A stretch of DNA of 64,000 bases, taken from contig NC_091278.1 in assembly GCF_042100115.1 (NCBI RefSeq), forward strand, positions 1,798,001 to 1,862,000, given 5' to 3'. This DNA is from Alternaria dauci. Its lineage: Eukaryota; Ascomycota; Dothideomycetes; Pleosporales; Pleosporaceae. Below, piece after piece: positions 1 to 11,138 of the stretch; within the stretch, counting starts at the first letter, position 1; each line of letters starts with the position of its first letter. The notes below the pieces were generated by a model, which saw nothing but the letters and a program-made list of their open reading frames with translations, ran no database searches and had not been told where the DNA came from. Position numbers and translations under genes: made by a program.

Positions 1-2
1 CT

Positions 3-2171
3 TCCAAGCCCGGAACGCCTGAGGCTGAGAGCAAGGCCATCAAGAAGGACTTTGACCAGTCTGCTTCGAGCAACATAGAGCACGCTGCTCCGAAGTCAAC
101 GACTCGTCAAGATTTCATTGCTCGTCTTGAGAAGGCTGGTGAGAAGAAGATTGAGAATCGTTACCCCGGAAACAATGACAACGGACCTTTGTCGCGCCAG
201 CTTCATGCAGACATACTCAGTCGGCCTTTCCGAACAAGCAGTCTCTTCGCCGGGTTCGATGGTCCATCATCTGACGAGGAGGATGAAGATGCCGATCTGA
301 GTGACGATGATTATAGGAGCCCACAATACTCTACCTCAATGCTTTCGTCGCGCAACGCAAAGAGTGGACGGCCAGTGAACCCGCCCACGCCTGTTCCAGA
401 AGACAAGGAGACTACACCTATGTCCAGGCCATCCGTCGACTCTGTCAACAGCGTTTCACTGGCGTCCAAGCGTAGCTCGATAGAGAAGCCTACGAGAGTT
501 GGCAAGACGCAGCGCAACTCGATTAGCCGCCAGCCCAGCATCCGGCGATCTGCCATGATCCAGAGTGGCACGGCAGCTCACAGCCGCTCTCGTAGCCCTA
601 GTATTGGAAGTCTAGGTTCTGGTAACCACATTCCGAAGCCACCCTTCCCAGTGCCCACTCGGTCAAGCTCGCGCAACAAGCCAGTGAGCAAGAGCGAAGG
701 CTCGCAGAGCCCAACGCCTCGTAACAGTGGCTCGTATGCCGGCCGCCGGCCGTATGGCGTGAAGCACCAGCGGAAGGAAAGTCTACGCAAGGTGCGATCT
801 GCTGCTCCTGTGTCAAAGGGCGCTCGCTCTCGCAGTAGATCACCCACACTGCCTGCGACTCCAAGCAATGCCGACACGTCTTCCATTCCTCCGCTGCCTA
901 GCGACATTGTGAGCGCGAGCGGCTTCCGCCACCGACACCAGCTATCGACAGCCACTGCCGCAACTGGTTACACAGCCAACGGGTCCACCAACAGCTCAAT
1001 CTCGCACACTAGTGTGGTCGATGCTATTGCTGCAGCCATGATTGGAGAGTTCATGTGGAAATACGTTCGTAAGAGGAAGGCATTCGGAGGCCCTGACACG
1101 CCTGCAGATGTCAGTCGTGCGGCAGAGGAGGCTTCGCTGGCCAACCATGGTGTGAGGCATAAGCGCTGGGTCTGGATTTCTCCATACGAGAGAGCCATCT
1201 TGTGGAGCAGTAAGCAGCCAACCACTGGCTCTGCATTGATGGGCAAGAGTGGTCGCAAACGTGAGTTTAAAGCTGGTCGCATATTTTTCTGTACTAACAT
1301 GTTTCCAGTCGTCATCCAGTCTGTGCTTGATGTGGCCGACAACTGCCCTCCTCCCAAAAACGAGACGCTCTTCAACCGCTCCATCCTTATCCTTACTCCT
1401 GCCCGTGCACTCAAATTCACTACCTCGTCACGCGAACGCCATTACCTGTGGCTGACTGCACTTTCTTTCCTCGCTCACTCGAGCGCACCGATGCCGGATC
1501 TTGGATCACTGCCACCTATCCCACCGCCTGTCGACGAACCACAACGCCAGCAGGGCGCAACTCTCCGCCGTAGCCGCGTTCAGGATTCTGTGCGTCTTGC
1601 CAAGGGTAGAACCAACCCGGTCATGGCTCGCTATGCATCCCAGGATGAACCAGTGCCCAGCCTGCCTTCTCTTGCTGGGTTTGAAAGAGCTATGCCAGAC
1701 GCTGCTAGCCCTCCAGTCATTCCTCGTGGCCCTCAGCACGGCAGGAAGAGAAGCTCTACTGGACCAAGCGCGCCTCCACCAAGCGTCCCGTTCCGCAGTT
1801 TCTCACACCAGCACGTACCGTCCATATACTCAAACGGCTCTTCCGACATGTACAGTGCGGGCGTACCACCGTCTGTGCCTTCTTCGGTCTACAACCCCAA
1901 CAGCGGCGCTATGAGTTCTCGAACATCAGAGGCCAGCACATCGACTCGTCAACACTTTTTCGACACCATGGGCACCGTGCGCATGGAAGCCTTCATCGAC
2001 AACGCTCTCGGCGATCCAAAGCAGTTGAGCAGCTACGGCGGACGAGCACCGCACATGCACCACCGTCGTCGCCGTGGCAGCAGCCAGTGGAGCGCCAGCA
2101 CACGCGACCAGTCCAACCGTAGCGGCGGTCTCTTCGACCTGGACTCGAACGATCCTTTCCGTGGCTTCTAA
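3..2171 (+). CDS. Num1/ApsA-type cortical anchor protein, C-terminal part (5' end outside window)
   Basis: The frame is open from the first bases of the window to a TAA at 2169-2171, so the start lies upstream. A long Ser/Arg/Pro-rich, probably disordered stretch precedes a pleckstrin-homology region at about nt 1039-1475 that opens with MIGEFMWKYVRKRKAFG and contains RHKRWVWISPYERAILWSS. This matches the Mcp5/Num1/ApsA PH class, which binds plasma-membrane phosphoinositides and anchors dynein or nuclei and mitochondria at the cortex. A further low-complexity tail follows. An intron at 1261-1308 (GTGAGT, branch CTAAC, CAG) interrupts the PH region and splices to GRKLVIQSV. It is 48 bp long and has no stop, so the unspliced frame also reads through. 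The family call rests on the PH domain only, because the coiled-coil N-terminus is not visible. Confidence 0.85.
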   Translation, partial: SKPGTPEAESKAIKKDFDQSASSNIEHAAPKSTTRQDFIARLEKAGEKKIENRYPGNNDNGPLSRQLHADILSRPFRTSSLFAGFDGPSSDEEDEDADLSDDDYRSPQYSTSMLSSRNAKSGRPVNPPTPVPEDKETTPMSRPSVDSVNSVSLASKRSSIEKPTRVGKTQRNSISRQPSIRRSAMIQSGTAAHSRSRSPSIGSLGSGNHIPKPPFPVPTRSSSRNKPVSKSEGSQSPTPRNSGSYAGRRPYGVKHQRKESLRKVRSAAPVSKGARSRSRSPTLPATPSNADTSSIPPLPSDIVSASGFRHRHQLSTATAATGYTANGSTNSSISHTSVVDAIAAAMIGEFMWKYVRKRKAFGGPDTPADVSRAAEEASLANHGVRHKRWVWISPYERAILWSSKQPTTGSALMGKSGRKREFKAGRIFFCTNMFPVVIQSVLDVADNCPPPKNETLFNRSILILTPARALKFTTSSRERHYLWLTALSFLAHSSAPMPDLGSLPPIPPPVDEPQRQQGATLRRSRVQDSVRLAKGRTNPVMARYASQDEPVPSLPSLAGFERAMPDAASPPVIPRGPQHGRKRSSTGPSAPPPSVPFRSFSHQHVPSIYSNGSSDMYSAGVPPSVPSSVYNPNSGAMSSRTSEASTSTRQHFFDTMGTVRMEAFIDNALGDPKQLSSYGGRAPHMHHRRRRGSSQWSASTRDQSNRSGGLFDLDSNDPFRGF

Positions 2172-2894
2172 GCAATGCACTGCACTTACGACTCGCTCAT
2201 GTGTGACGGGTATGCCTTACGGTCGATCGGTTGTCTTCTATCGCGTGTTGCTCTCCTTGTCTTTGGACTGTTTCAATCTCTCACTTGTATCTTCTCACAT
2301 CTTTCCTACCACTCGGGCTGCGACCCATACGACCCCACGTCATCACTGCGGAAGGACACTAGTCCCGACTGCATCTTTCCTTGCTGTCACTTCGCTTCTC
2401 AATTTTCCATTCTCTCACTCGCTCAACATACCCTAGGGGCCTGTCTGCAAGGCTAGAACGCGGTCGTGCTCGCGCACATCATATCATCCATACCGCCTAT
2501 TTGTAATGTTTCTTCTCCAGGCCGGCTTTCGCAGCTGCGCACGCTTGATACCCCTCGCTAAGTTTACCGTATGGTTTTTGAGCGCCTTTTGTCTCCTATC
2601 TGTGTCATTTCCTTGCACGAGAGTTCCATGTTCACTTTGTCTGGTGGAGCGTTGAGTCTGGGCGATCTCGCACCTGCTCGCTACTTGGTGGGAAGAAGTT
2701 GGCTGGTTAAAGTTGATAGTTTGCAAGAATGCCACAATCAATACCGCTAGTCTTTCCCTACTGATTACCCCTGCATCTTTGACCGTGACGACCCCTGATC
2801 TCACGGAGCCTTCTTTCATTCCGATTCTCTCGAGCCGTGCCATTAAGCAAACACCGATATATAGTTCCTAACTTTAATGTTAGTCATCAGAACA
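2172..2894. other. 3' flank between Num1-like gene and tRNA, no gene seen
   Basis: Pyrimidine-rich sequence follows the stop codon and is probably 3' untranslated region and terminator. The open frames here, including a 119-codon one on the minus strand, have no recognisable family or splice context. Confidence 0.5.
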
Positions 2895-2985
2895 GGCTCG
2901 GTGGTGTAGTTGGTTATCACGTCAGTCTAACAACGCAAGTTGTTCCGGACACTGAAGGTCCCGAGTTCAAACCTCGGCTGAGTCA
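2895..2985 (+). tRNA. tRNA-Val(AAC) with 17-nt intron
   Basis: The cloverleaf closes: acceptor GGCTCGG pairs with CTGAGTC (two G-U pairs), discriminator A at 2985, anticodon stem TCAGT/ACTGA, T stem CCGAG/CTCGG around loop TTCAAAC. Anticodon AAC is at 2929-2931. A 17-nt insertion at 2933-2949 lies after position 37, the canonical site of nuclear tRNA introns, and its removal leaves a seven-base anticodon loop and a 74-nt molecule. The internal A box (TGGTGTAGTTGG) and B box (GAGTTCAAACC) are present for RNA polymerase III. Confidence 0.93.
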
Positions 2986-4965
2986 TCTGGAGTCGCTACA
3001 CGGGGTGTAGTGCTAGCTTTTTGTTGGTGAAGGAGTTGTGGTTGATTTTTTTTGGGTTGGGGGTTCTGCGCAAAGAAGACCACATGAGTTTGCGAACATT
3101 ATGGCGTAAATGCATCCAAACTGCAGCAATATAGAGTTTTGGCATGCAGTACCCAGCCTTTTTGCTATCCGCGATGAATTGTGTGGTGATCAGAGTGGAG
3201 ACAAAAAGGCGAAACTTCGGCACCCGAACCTTGCGAACGCAATGCAACAAACCTATCCATGTATGTAGTGCTGATGAAAAGGGTGAAGACAGTCATTGCC
3301 TACAGGATCTTCGCAAAAACGATTGTAGTTCGCATGCAATATCATGTTATTCAGATTTCTGCAAGCTGACTGGCACAAAAACTTTGGAGTCCGGGGCACG
3401 GCCAAAAGCGTGGCCACCGGGCATTGCATAATCGGAACAAAAAAAGATATTCAAGAGGTCTTGCCCGGAATCTGGTAACTCGGTTAGCAGCTGGAATTGA
3501 ACGAGAGACGTGCAATTCTTACCGAACCGGGGTTGCCGGAAGACACTGATTTTGATGATCAGAATCCGGAGTGATAACCGCTACCTGGATGGTTATTAGC
3601 GGGGGCAAGTGAGAAGCGGATGCGGTGAACATACACTACAAAACCGATTGTAAGCGCTTTTGCTTGGCTGATTGATGGTGCAATGGCAAAATTAAACAGT
3701 GAATATCGACTATTTAATGAATGTTCAGCGGGAGTTGGTCTGAACAGTGGTTCCGGCGGTAAGAATTTGCATGAGGGGTGGAGCCTCAAGTGTGGGCGCA
3801 CACGCCGATATACACCGGCGTTGAGTAGGATAGTCACATCGATGCCCTGACATTGCACCAAGGGACTAAAGTGCAGAAGCAACGGACCTCCGCAGCCTAG
3901 AACAATACCTATGATATACGGTGTTACACAGAGCCTAATAGCAACGTAGACTTTGAAGCTGTGCATCTACATTCATGTTTCCTTACTACGACTTGCGAAG
4001 CGGCAAGAAGGATATTGCCTACGCAAGAGCCTTCGCTGCTTCCATATCTTCTACCGACACTGGTTTGAGCGCGCTCTTAGACACTGCGGTGCTGTACCTT
4101 CGAGTTGGCAATGTCGATGCGGAGATGTTTGACCTGTACATATGCGCTCTGGCCCTACAGATTGGTCTACGACAGTAGTATATGTGTTAGATGCAAAAAT
4201 AGAGTTCAGAAAGGTAATGTGGAAATAAGACGCAGTTCACAAAGGGAGACCAATAACCCCATATCCAGCCCTGATCTGGAATCTCGCATTCATTAAGCGC
4301 AGCCTAATGTTTTTCAACCCAAGAAGTAGGCGCGATGAACCTCCAGAGCATGACATACTGCCAGGAACGTTGCTCATTTGAGTATACCCATCCACCCTCC
4401 GCGCCTTGAGTCCAGTGCATGCGTCAAACTTGGCGTCATGTCTTTGAGAAGCGGTGGTCTTTGCAAAGAAGGGCAGTAACGTCATTGCGGATGTATAAAA
4501 CTGCCCAACTTTGGCTTTGAAAATTATGATGAAGTTCTCCTTGCTGAGTGTCATAATGACATGGCTACCGGTATCGGAAGCGACGCGTGTGTGAGTGCGG
4601 AAGGGGAAACAGATAGCTGGAAAAGGCAGACCAAAGACGCGAGGATAAAACTTGACATAGAAAAAGGGACAAGGTCTTGCAGTAGAAGTGGAAGTAGTGG
4701 TCGGTAGTAGTGCTGGCTCCTCTATCGAGCCCTACACCATGATGGATTAGAGAAGTATTGATCATGCCTGCAACATGATGACAACACCTGTACTTCAGGT
4801 ATCATAGAGGTACTATTGGAACAACATACAAATCGACTTGTTGTCACTACCTATCTATAGTGTCATTTGACGATATCTAAGTAGTCTGAAAAGAAAACCA
4901 ACGACGTGATAATCACTCACAACAAACAACGTAGACGACGAGCATTCTATTGACATGAGCTTCTC
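2986..4965. other. intergenic region, no gene seen
   Basis: About 2 kb between the tRNA and the stop codon of the acyl-CoA ligase gene. All open frames are short, none starts in a convincing context, and none resembles a known protein. A B-box-like string near 3495-3520 on the minus strand does not fold as a tRNA. Confidence 0.5.
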
Positions 4966-6920
4966 TTACAGCTTGCTGCCTGCTTGTCTCCTCTTTTCCT
5001 TCTCCTTGTCTCTCAACAGGCGCCGTAGGATCTTTCCTGATGGCGACTTGGGTATCTCGTCGATAAACTCAATACCGCCACTGATCCACTTGTATCGCGC
5101 CTTGTGCTCCTCAACGTGCTTTTGGATCTGGCGTGCGAGGATGCGGTCACTCTCTTCCAACCCGACTGATGGCGATTTGACGACAAAGGCTTTTGGTACT
5201 TCTCCAGTCTTCTCATTGGGAATCTGAATGACGGCGCAGTCGTTCACAGCGGGATGCGTCAGAAGATGTGCTTCGAGCTCCGCAGGCGCGACTTGGTGGC
5301 CCTAGAGTTTTGTCAGCATATGTCATCACACGATGGGTTCTGCCCGTACCTGAACCTTGATGAGTTCCTTGATACGATCGACGATGAAGACATGTTCGTG
5401 ACCATTTGGCCCCTTTTTGAAAACAGCCTCATCTCCGGTACGCATATACCCATCTTGAAAAGTCTCTTTGTTCGCTTTGTCGTTGTTCAGATAGCCCAAC
5501 ACGACTGCAGGCGACTTGACCAGCAGCTCACCGGGCTGGTCATAACCGGTAATCTCAACACCTTCGGTGGTCACAATCTTACACTCAATGCTGGGAAGTA
5601 GGGAGCCAGAAGAGCCGAACCAGATGTCATCAGGGGCAGACGAAGAAACAACGGTACACGTCTCTGTGAGGCCGTATCCTTGACGAATCTTCCAAGTGGG
5701 GAACATCTTTGAGAGATCTTCTGCCGTCTCTTGTCCTAAAGGTGCGGCACCGGTGAAGATCGACCACACGGAGCTGAGATCGTACTTGTCTAGTAGAGGC
5801 TTGTTCTTGGTCATCAAGACGATGATGGGTGGTACCAAGAACAACGTATTGATCTGGTAGTCTTGGATCGCCTGGAGCGTTGATGCGAACTCAAACTTAG
5901 GGAGGACTACCACACCATCACCACGGTAGACGTTTGCATGGCAGATAACAACCAAGCCATAGATATGCGACATGGGCAAAAGACCGAGGGCGACCTCAGT
6001 GTAGTCTGATTGGTTTCGCACGTCGTTGATTATGGTATCTCTGTAGGGCTTCTCGTAAGTGCAGATTTGCACTACTTATGGTTAGCTACTGCATGATGCG
6101 GATGTGGGGCGTCTTACTTGTGTTGGCGATGACGTTCCTATGTGAAATCATGACACCTTTCTGCATATGGTGTCAGTGTGAAGTTGCGTGTACACCAAGA
6201 CAATCGTTACTTACGGGAAGACCAGAGGTACCGCTGGAATAGCAGAGGAACGCTGTTCTACGAGCACCATCACCCTTCTCCCAGTTTAGCTTTGGCAGAC
6301 GATCAAGCTTCTCGCCCTCACGGATGAGGTCGTCCACTGTTTTGAGCCCTTGTGGTGTCTTCTGTCCAGCGAAGGATTCTGGCACCTCCAAGATGTAGAT
6401 GCGATTCTCGGGGATACCACTGTTCTTCGCCGCTTGTCGTGCAGTGTTCAAGAGAGGAACACAGGTGAAAAGGGCTTTAGCGGCAGAGTTCTTCAATTGG
6501 TACTCGAGTTCGGCGGCGCTGTATGCGGCATTGGCGGGTGATTGGATGCCGCCCAGACGATGTGTGGCCCATGCCAATGGGAGCGTATCGATCTACCGGA
6601 TGTCAGCATCCCCATGGATATATCAGCTAGGACGTGTGTACCGTGTTGACAGAGAAGACAGCGATAACTTTGTCCCATTCGGTTCCCTCATTTGGATGGA
6701 AGCCAAGCTCCTTTGACAGACCCCGAGCGAGATAATCCACACGGTCGCGCATATCCAAGCACGTGTAAGCCTTTCCAGTCAGTCCGCAGATGAAGGGTTT
6801 GTTTGAGTAGCCAAGCGGATGGCGGCCATAATGCTCGTCCAGCATAAAGTCGCAGATGGGAACCGAGTCTGGCGGGTCGAAGGGGAGCTTCGGCACCCAT
6901 GCAGGAGGATGGAAAGGCAT
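4966..6920 (-). CDS. peroxisomal 4-coumarate-CoA ligase-like acyl-CoA synthetase
   Basis: Adenylate-forming enzyme that activates a carboxylic acid (aryl, phenylacetate-type or fatty acid) with ATP and CoA. Five exons: 6920-6642, 6592-6215, 6160-6118, 6071-5350 and 5301-4966, with four introns of 46-54 bp, give 585 residues, a usual length for 4CL-like proteins. The phosphate loop SSGTSGLP is at 212-219, GYGLTE at 365-370, RTGD near 444-447, and the catalytic lysine motif PKSPSGK ends at K564. The final three residues are SKL, a textbook type 1 peroxisomal signal, so the enzyme should act in peroxisomes, like the Penicillium phenylacetyl-CoA ligases. The start is the first ATG and gives a normal family N-terminus. 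Substrate cannot be told from sequence. It is not obviously part of the aromatic cluster 6 kb away, though a link is conceivable. Confidence 0.92.
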
Positions 6921-7710
6921 GTTGGGTCGTGTCTAACGGTGCGTCAGCTGTGCGCAAAGCTCTAAGAGAGACGCAGGTACGCACCTATGGTAAGCCTCAA
7001 CTGGCGATACAGGCAGAGGTTAAAGGAGGAATCATTGCTCCAGCTTTAACGCGTGTGCCCATCGTCCTCATTGACGTTAGTGTCTTCGGATGCCGCTTGT
7101 CTTCGCAGCCGATAGCTTACGCCAGCCCCCAATTGTGGGGAAGCTGGGGTAAGGCCGAGGTCATGGCCAAATGAGGCTAGTCCACCCTTAACTCCGGGCT
7201 TGGGTCGGCGGCAGCAAAATACTACTCACAATCCCGACATAAGCACCTAGACTGTAAACTTGCAAATCCTCCATAGAGTGCTGTCTAGGGGCGCAAGGAA
7301 TCGTGATGCGTTTCGACCATGGCTCTCGTGTTCACTCGATGTTGCTGTTACCAAGACATGGTACAGCAAGAGCGACCCTAATGACGTATCAGGACGCACT
7401 GACAGCCCTCTTCACTTCCATAGCATTACGCGTTTACGCACTTTCACCATGCTGCTCAGGTGAGAGAGCATCGGAAGGTCTCAGCGTTTCCTTACGCATG
7501 ATGGTCTCTCAATTGTATTTCAATTGTCGTACGAGCTCAACTCAGGTTTCATTATCCATATGACACGCTTGACACACTCATTTCTACTCCTTCTGACCTC
7601 AATCTTTTGTTTCTAGACCCAATTCCTCTTTTCTATCAAATCAACTAGCGCTTTTGAAGAATCGCGACGTCTTCCACCAATCTGCCGCCACCATTCTCAC
7701 TCATCTTGCC
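6921..7710. promoter_or_regulatory. divergent intergenic region between acyl-CoA ligase and AlkB-like gene
   Basis: About 790 bp separate two divergent starts and must hold both promoters. The part just before 7711 is pyrimidine-rich, as is common upstream of fungal genes. No specific operator could be assigned. Confidence 0.45.
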
Positions 7711-10700
7711 ATGGCGTCCTTGAAGCGTAAGCCCGATGACGGTGACGCCGACTGGGAGGTTATACAAGTAGCGAAACCGCCCAAATTTACACAAGACACA
7801 GCTGGAGCTAGACTACAAGAGGAGCGCGGTAACTATGAGAGTATGACTTCTCAGCGCCCGATGAGAGAAAGGAAACGCCCAGAAAGGTTCGCCGATTTAT
7901 CATATCAAGTGGTCTCTAAGAAGAAGAAGGCGACGCCCAAACGAGTCACACAATGGCAGGACAAAGCGCCCCGCAAAAGCTCACTGGCTGCGAAGAATCC
8001 TGCAAGCCAACGATCGCGAGTTGAACCTTATGCAGTGACAGATACTGTCATCAGTAACGTCGAGGACTCGCCGGAACTACCAGAGAAGATGTCGAAGATA
8101 GTCCGCCTCAAGCTTCCACTCACTGGTTCGATACTCGCTACACCTATGCATCACTCGAGGCAACAATATAGCGACGAGTCCGAAAGCAAGCTGTCGTCCC
8201 CACCGGCATCGTTGCCGTCAAGTCCAGTTTGTTGAGCTTGTCCAGTTTCCTAGCGGTCAAACTAATACGCAAACAGCTCTTTGCCTATAAGAGCAGACAG
8301 ACGTCACTCCTACTGGAAGGAAGAGACCAATGTGCTCAGCGTATACCAGAACCTGTACCCGCATCTAGTCAGGATGTCGCGACCGTATATACTACGCAAA
8401 ATCTTCTTACCAGCCAGGTGACTGGATCACAACGCTGGGAGCAGAAGACGCCCGGAGAGAGTATACATCGTGTCACAGCCTTTGCCCATCCTGCACAAAC
8501 CCAACCTTCGCTGCGTTCGCCCGAGAATCACGGTCCCATCGCGTACCCCACACCCGACTCGGCACTCTACCGTGACCCGAGTACTGCACGCAGCAAGTTG
8601 AACCCTCAGCTTGAGAATAGCCAGGCGCACAACCAGGACCCGGACTGCGAGAAATGCGGTAAAGCGGGCCATACAGAGCACAACTGTTCTGTAACTGCTC
8701 CTATCCCCGGAACCCCTGATCGTATTGGAGGAATCGAGGCCTGGCTTCGAGCTGACAACCCCACTAGCCAGATTAAGCCGCCATCCGGTGATGTTATCGA
8801 GCCAGCTCCTAGTCTCTATGCAGCGTCGGAAGCAACAACAGAGTGCGAAGAACTGGGCGGTCCTCTCGTCGGCGAACAAGACTCTATACCCAACGTCGAC
8901 TACCTCCGTGATCTGACTGAGCAGCTCCTTGTCCAACAGAACAAAGGCCCACACAAGCCAGAGCCACAAGGACAACCGGAAGTATGGGCGGATGGACGGC
9001 AAGAGCTTTGCGAGACACTACACTACTATCGTGCCTACCAAAGCGCTTGCTACTCAACTGGTGGCTTTGCAAGAGGCTTCATGTTCGATAAGGTAGCGCA
9101 TGATCGAGACTACATGGACGGCGATATCGTCATCTCCAGAGCCGGCGGTGGTCTCATTAAAGACATAGATTCCGGTGAGATGAAGTTGAAGAGGGATCAA
9201 TCAGAAGATTCTGCTGCTGTGGGCTTGAGGAACTGCATGATCCACCGCAACCCAGTTGTCATTATCACCGGAGCCGACAACCCAAACATCGCGTCAAAGC
9301 CGCCACACCAGTACTGTGTTCTAGATTACTTCAAGCCCACTCACGTCTGGGTTGAGAAGAGTGGTGACAGCAAGATTGTGCGATACCGGTTCGAGAAGTT
9401 GAACACGAAGAAAGAGTCCTGGTGGCAGGCGAAGGATGCGCAGGAAGTGGTAGAGCTCGGCTCGCTCCCATCTCCAGTCGAGAAGGTATGTAGAAGCTGC
9501 AACCTGCAGTCTCCACAGGTGTATCTGAATGGCTGGATGTGTTTACAGCCGACATGCGCCGCCTTTTGGAAGATCTACACTCCCACAGCTGGACCTAGAA
9601 GGAGTGCGCCAGTGAAGGAGCCCAAAGAAGCGTCCTTGGTCTACGATCCGCGCTTCCTCAAGCAAAAGACACCTTGGCACAATGACGATCACGATTATCC
9701 TCTGGTATCCAATGCTGCTGAGCTATCCAGGCACGCTGTTCCAGGCGAGAACACATCAGTCGCGTTTTGGTCTGGCATGGTCTGCCCTGACTGTGGACGC
9801 TGCACGTCCCGTTTGAACTGGACGAACTGGAAGTGCTCCAATACCGTATGTCAGTATACAAGGACGCCGCCACATACGCTCATTCCTGCGCTTTCCCTTC
9901 GCGACCCTCTTTGGCCAGTCACCAGTAGCTACATGTTATCTAGAGATACCGTATCACCTAGGCTTGGACTGAAAGTGTCCTTTGAGCATGGTTATCGCAT
10001 CAATCGTTACGAGATACCTGGGGTAAACGGTTTCATAGCGCACATGGTTGCTAACAAGACTGTTCTTGAAGAAGATGGCGGACCAGATGCGATGTTTGAA
10101 GAGCTTCAACAAACGGACATTGGGTTACAGCGCCGATCTATGCCCAATGGCCAGCTGAAGGGACCCAACTACTGCCGCCACTTCGCCGTCAACTACGGTA
10201 TGCCGTACAAGTTTATCGCAGCTACAGCATCCCACTCCTTTACTGGAGCAGCTCGCCCGATAACAAGCACCCGTAGTCGCTTGAACTGGGCCGCTAAACT
10301 GCTCCTAGCAGAGGAGAATGGCAAGAGCATGGAAGAAGTGCGCCAAGAATGGCAAGAAAAGGAATTCAACGAGGTCCTGGCATTAGGATACTTTGAAGAA
10401 CAGAGGATCAACTACCATGACGACGGCGAGTTCGGTCTCGGCCCGACGATAGCGACATTGAGTTTGGGAGCGCCAGGGACAATGCGGATCCGAATGAAAG
10501 CACGGCACTATCATGGCGTGTCTTCTGGCGCAGGTCTGTACGACGACGCTGCTCCGATTCCAGGGTGCCAGCAATATGAGGCTCGTCTCGCGCTTCAACC
10601 TAGTCTGGATGTTCTCAAGAGATCAGACACCAAGACGTGGAATGCGAGGAGAAGGCAGATTCCCAAGGAACTGGGGCTTACAAACCGAGGCAATGCGAAA

Positions 10701-10904
10701 GATGTGCTGACCATGCAGCTCGGACATGGTGATATCGTCATCATGCACGGTGCGGATGTACAAAAGTACTACGAGCATGCTGTTGAGCACGCGGGCAAGT
10801 TGCGGTTTGCGCTTACATGTCGGTACATTGATCCCGAGTCGCTAAAGCCCGAGGACCGGCCAAAGTACGCGGTTGGACCTGATACAGAAGGTTATGACGG
10901 GTGA
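7711..10904 (+). CDS. multidomain AlkB-type 2OG-Fe(II) dioxygenase with CCHC knuckle, SRA-like region and C4 zinc clusters
   Basis: Two exons, 7711-8226 and 8277-10904, are joined across a 50-bp intron with branch ACTAAT and give 1047 residues. The first 290 residues are basic and disordered. CEKCGKAGHTEHNC at 296-309 is a perfect CX2CX4HX4C zinc knuckle. Residues about 410-555 resemble an SRA/YDG domain: a glycine-rich ISRAGGG turn, a KRDQ segment, PVVIITG, a CVLDYF strand and IVRYRFEKLN ending in a WW pair. Two C4 zinc clusters follow (C577, C580, C594, C599; and a second group at C675-C697). The C-terminus is an AlkB fold: H886-x-D888 and H996 can bind iron, and R1015-R1021 (RFALTCR) matches the RxNxTxR 2-oxoglutarate signature. 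A role in nucleic-acid demethylation or oxidation in the nucleus is inferred; the substrate is unknown. The AlkB call is firm and the SRA call is moderate. Confidence 0.85.
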
Positions 10905-11138
10905 GGATTGACGTGATTGATTGGGCAGTGTTGAGAAGGGAAGATTATGATTACAGGTTACACGCGGACTAGAAGGAAGTAATGGTTAGAGAGGGCTTTT
11001 GATAGATGGCTGTATCTGGCGGACACCATATAACTGTAATCATGTTGAGGCGTGCACGACTTACCCTTCGATGCACAACTCATACCGGGTATTTAACTTT
11101 TGTTTTTGATGCGCATTACTTCGTTATTGTGTTGGTCT
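10905..11138. terminator. convergent 3' ends of AlkB-like gene and ivd
   Basis: About 230 bp lie between two convergent stop codons and should contain both polyadenylation regions. Nothing else is visible. Confidence 0.4.

Noticed and set aside
3480..3560. Possible minus-strand tRNA with B-box-like CGTTCAATTCC
   Set aside because: Neither the T stem nor an acceptor stem pairs.
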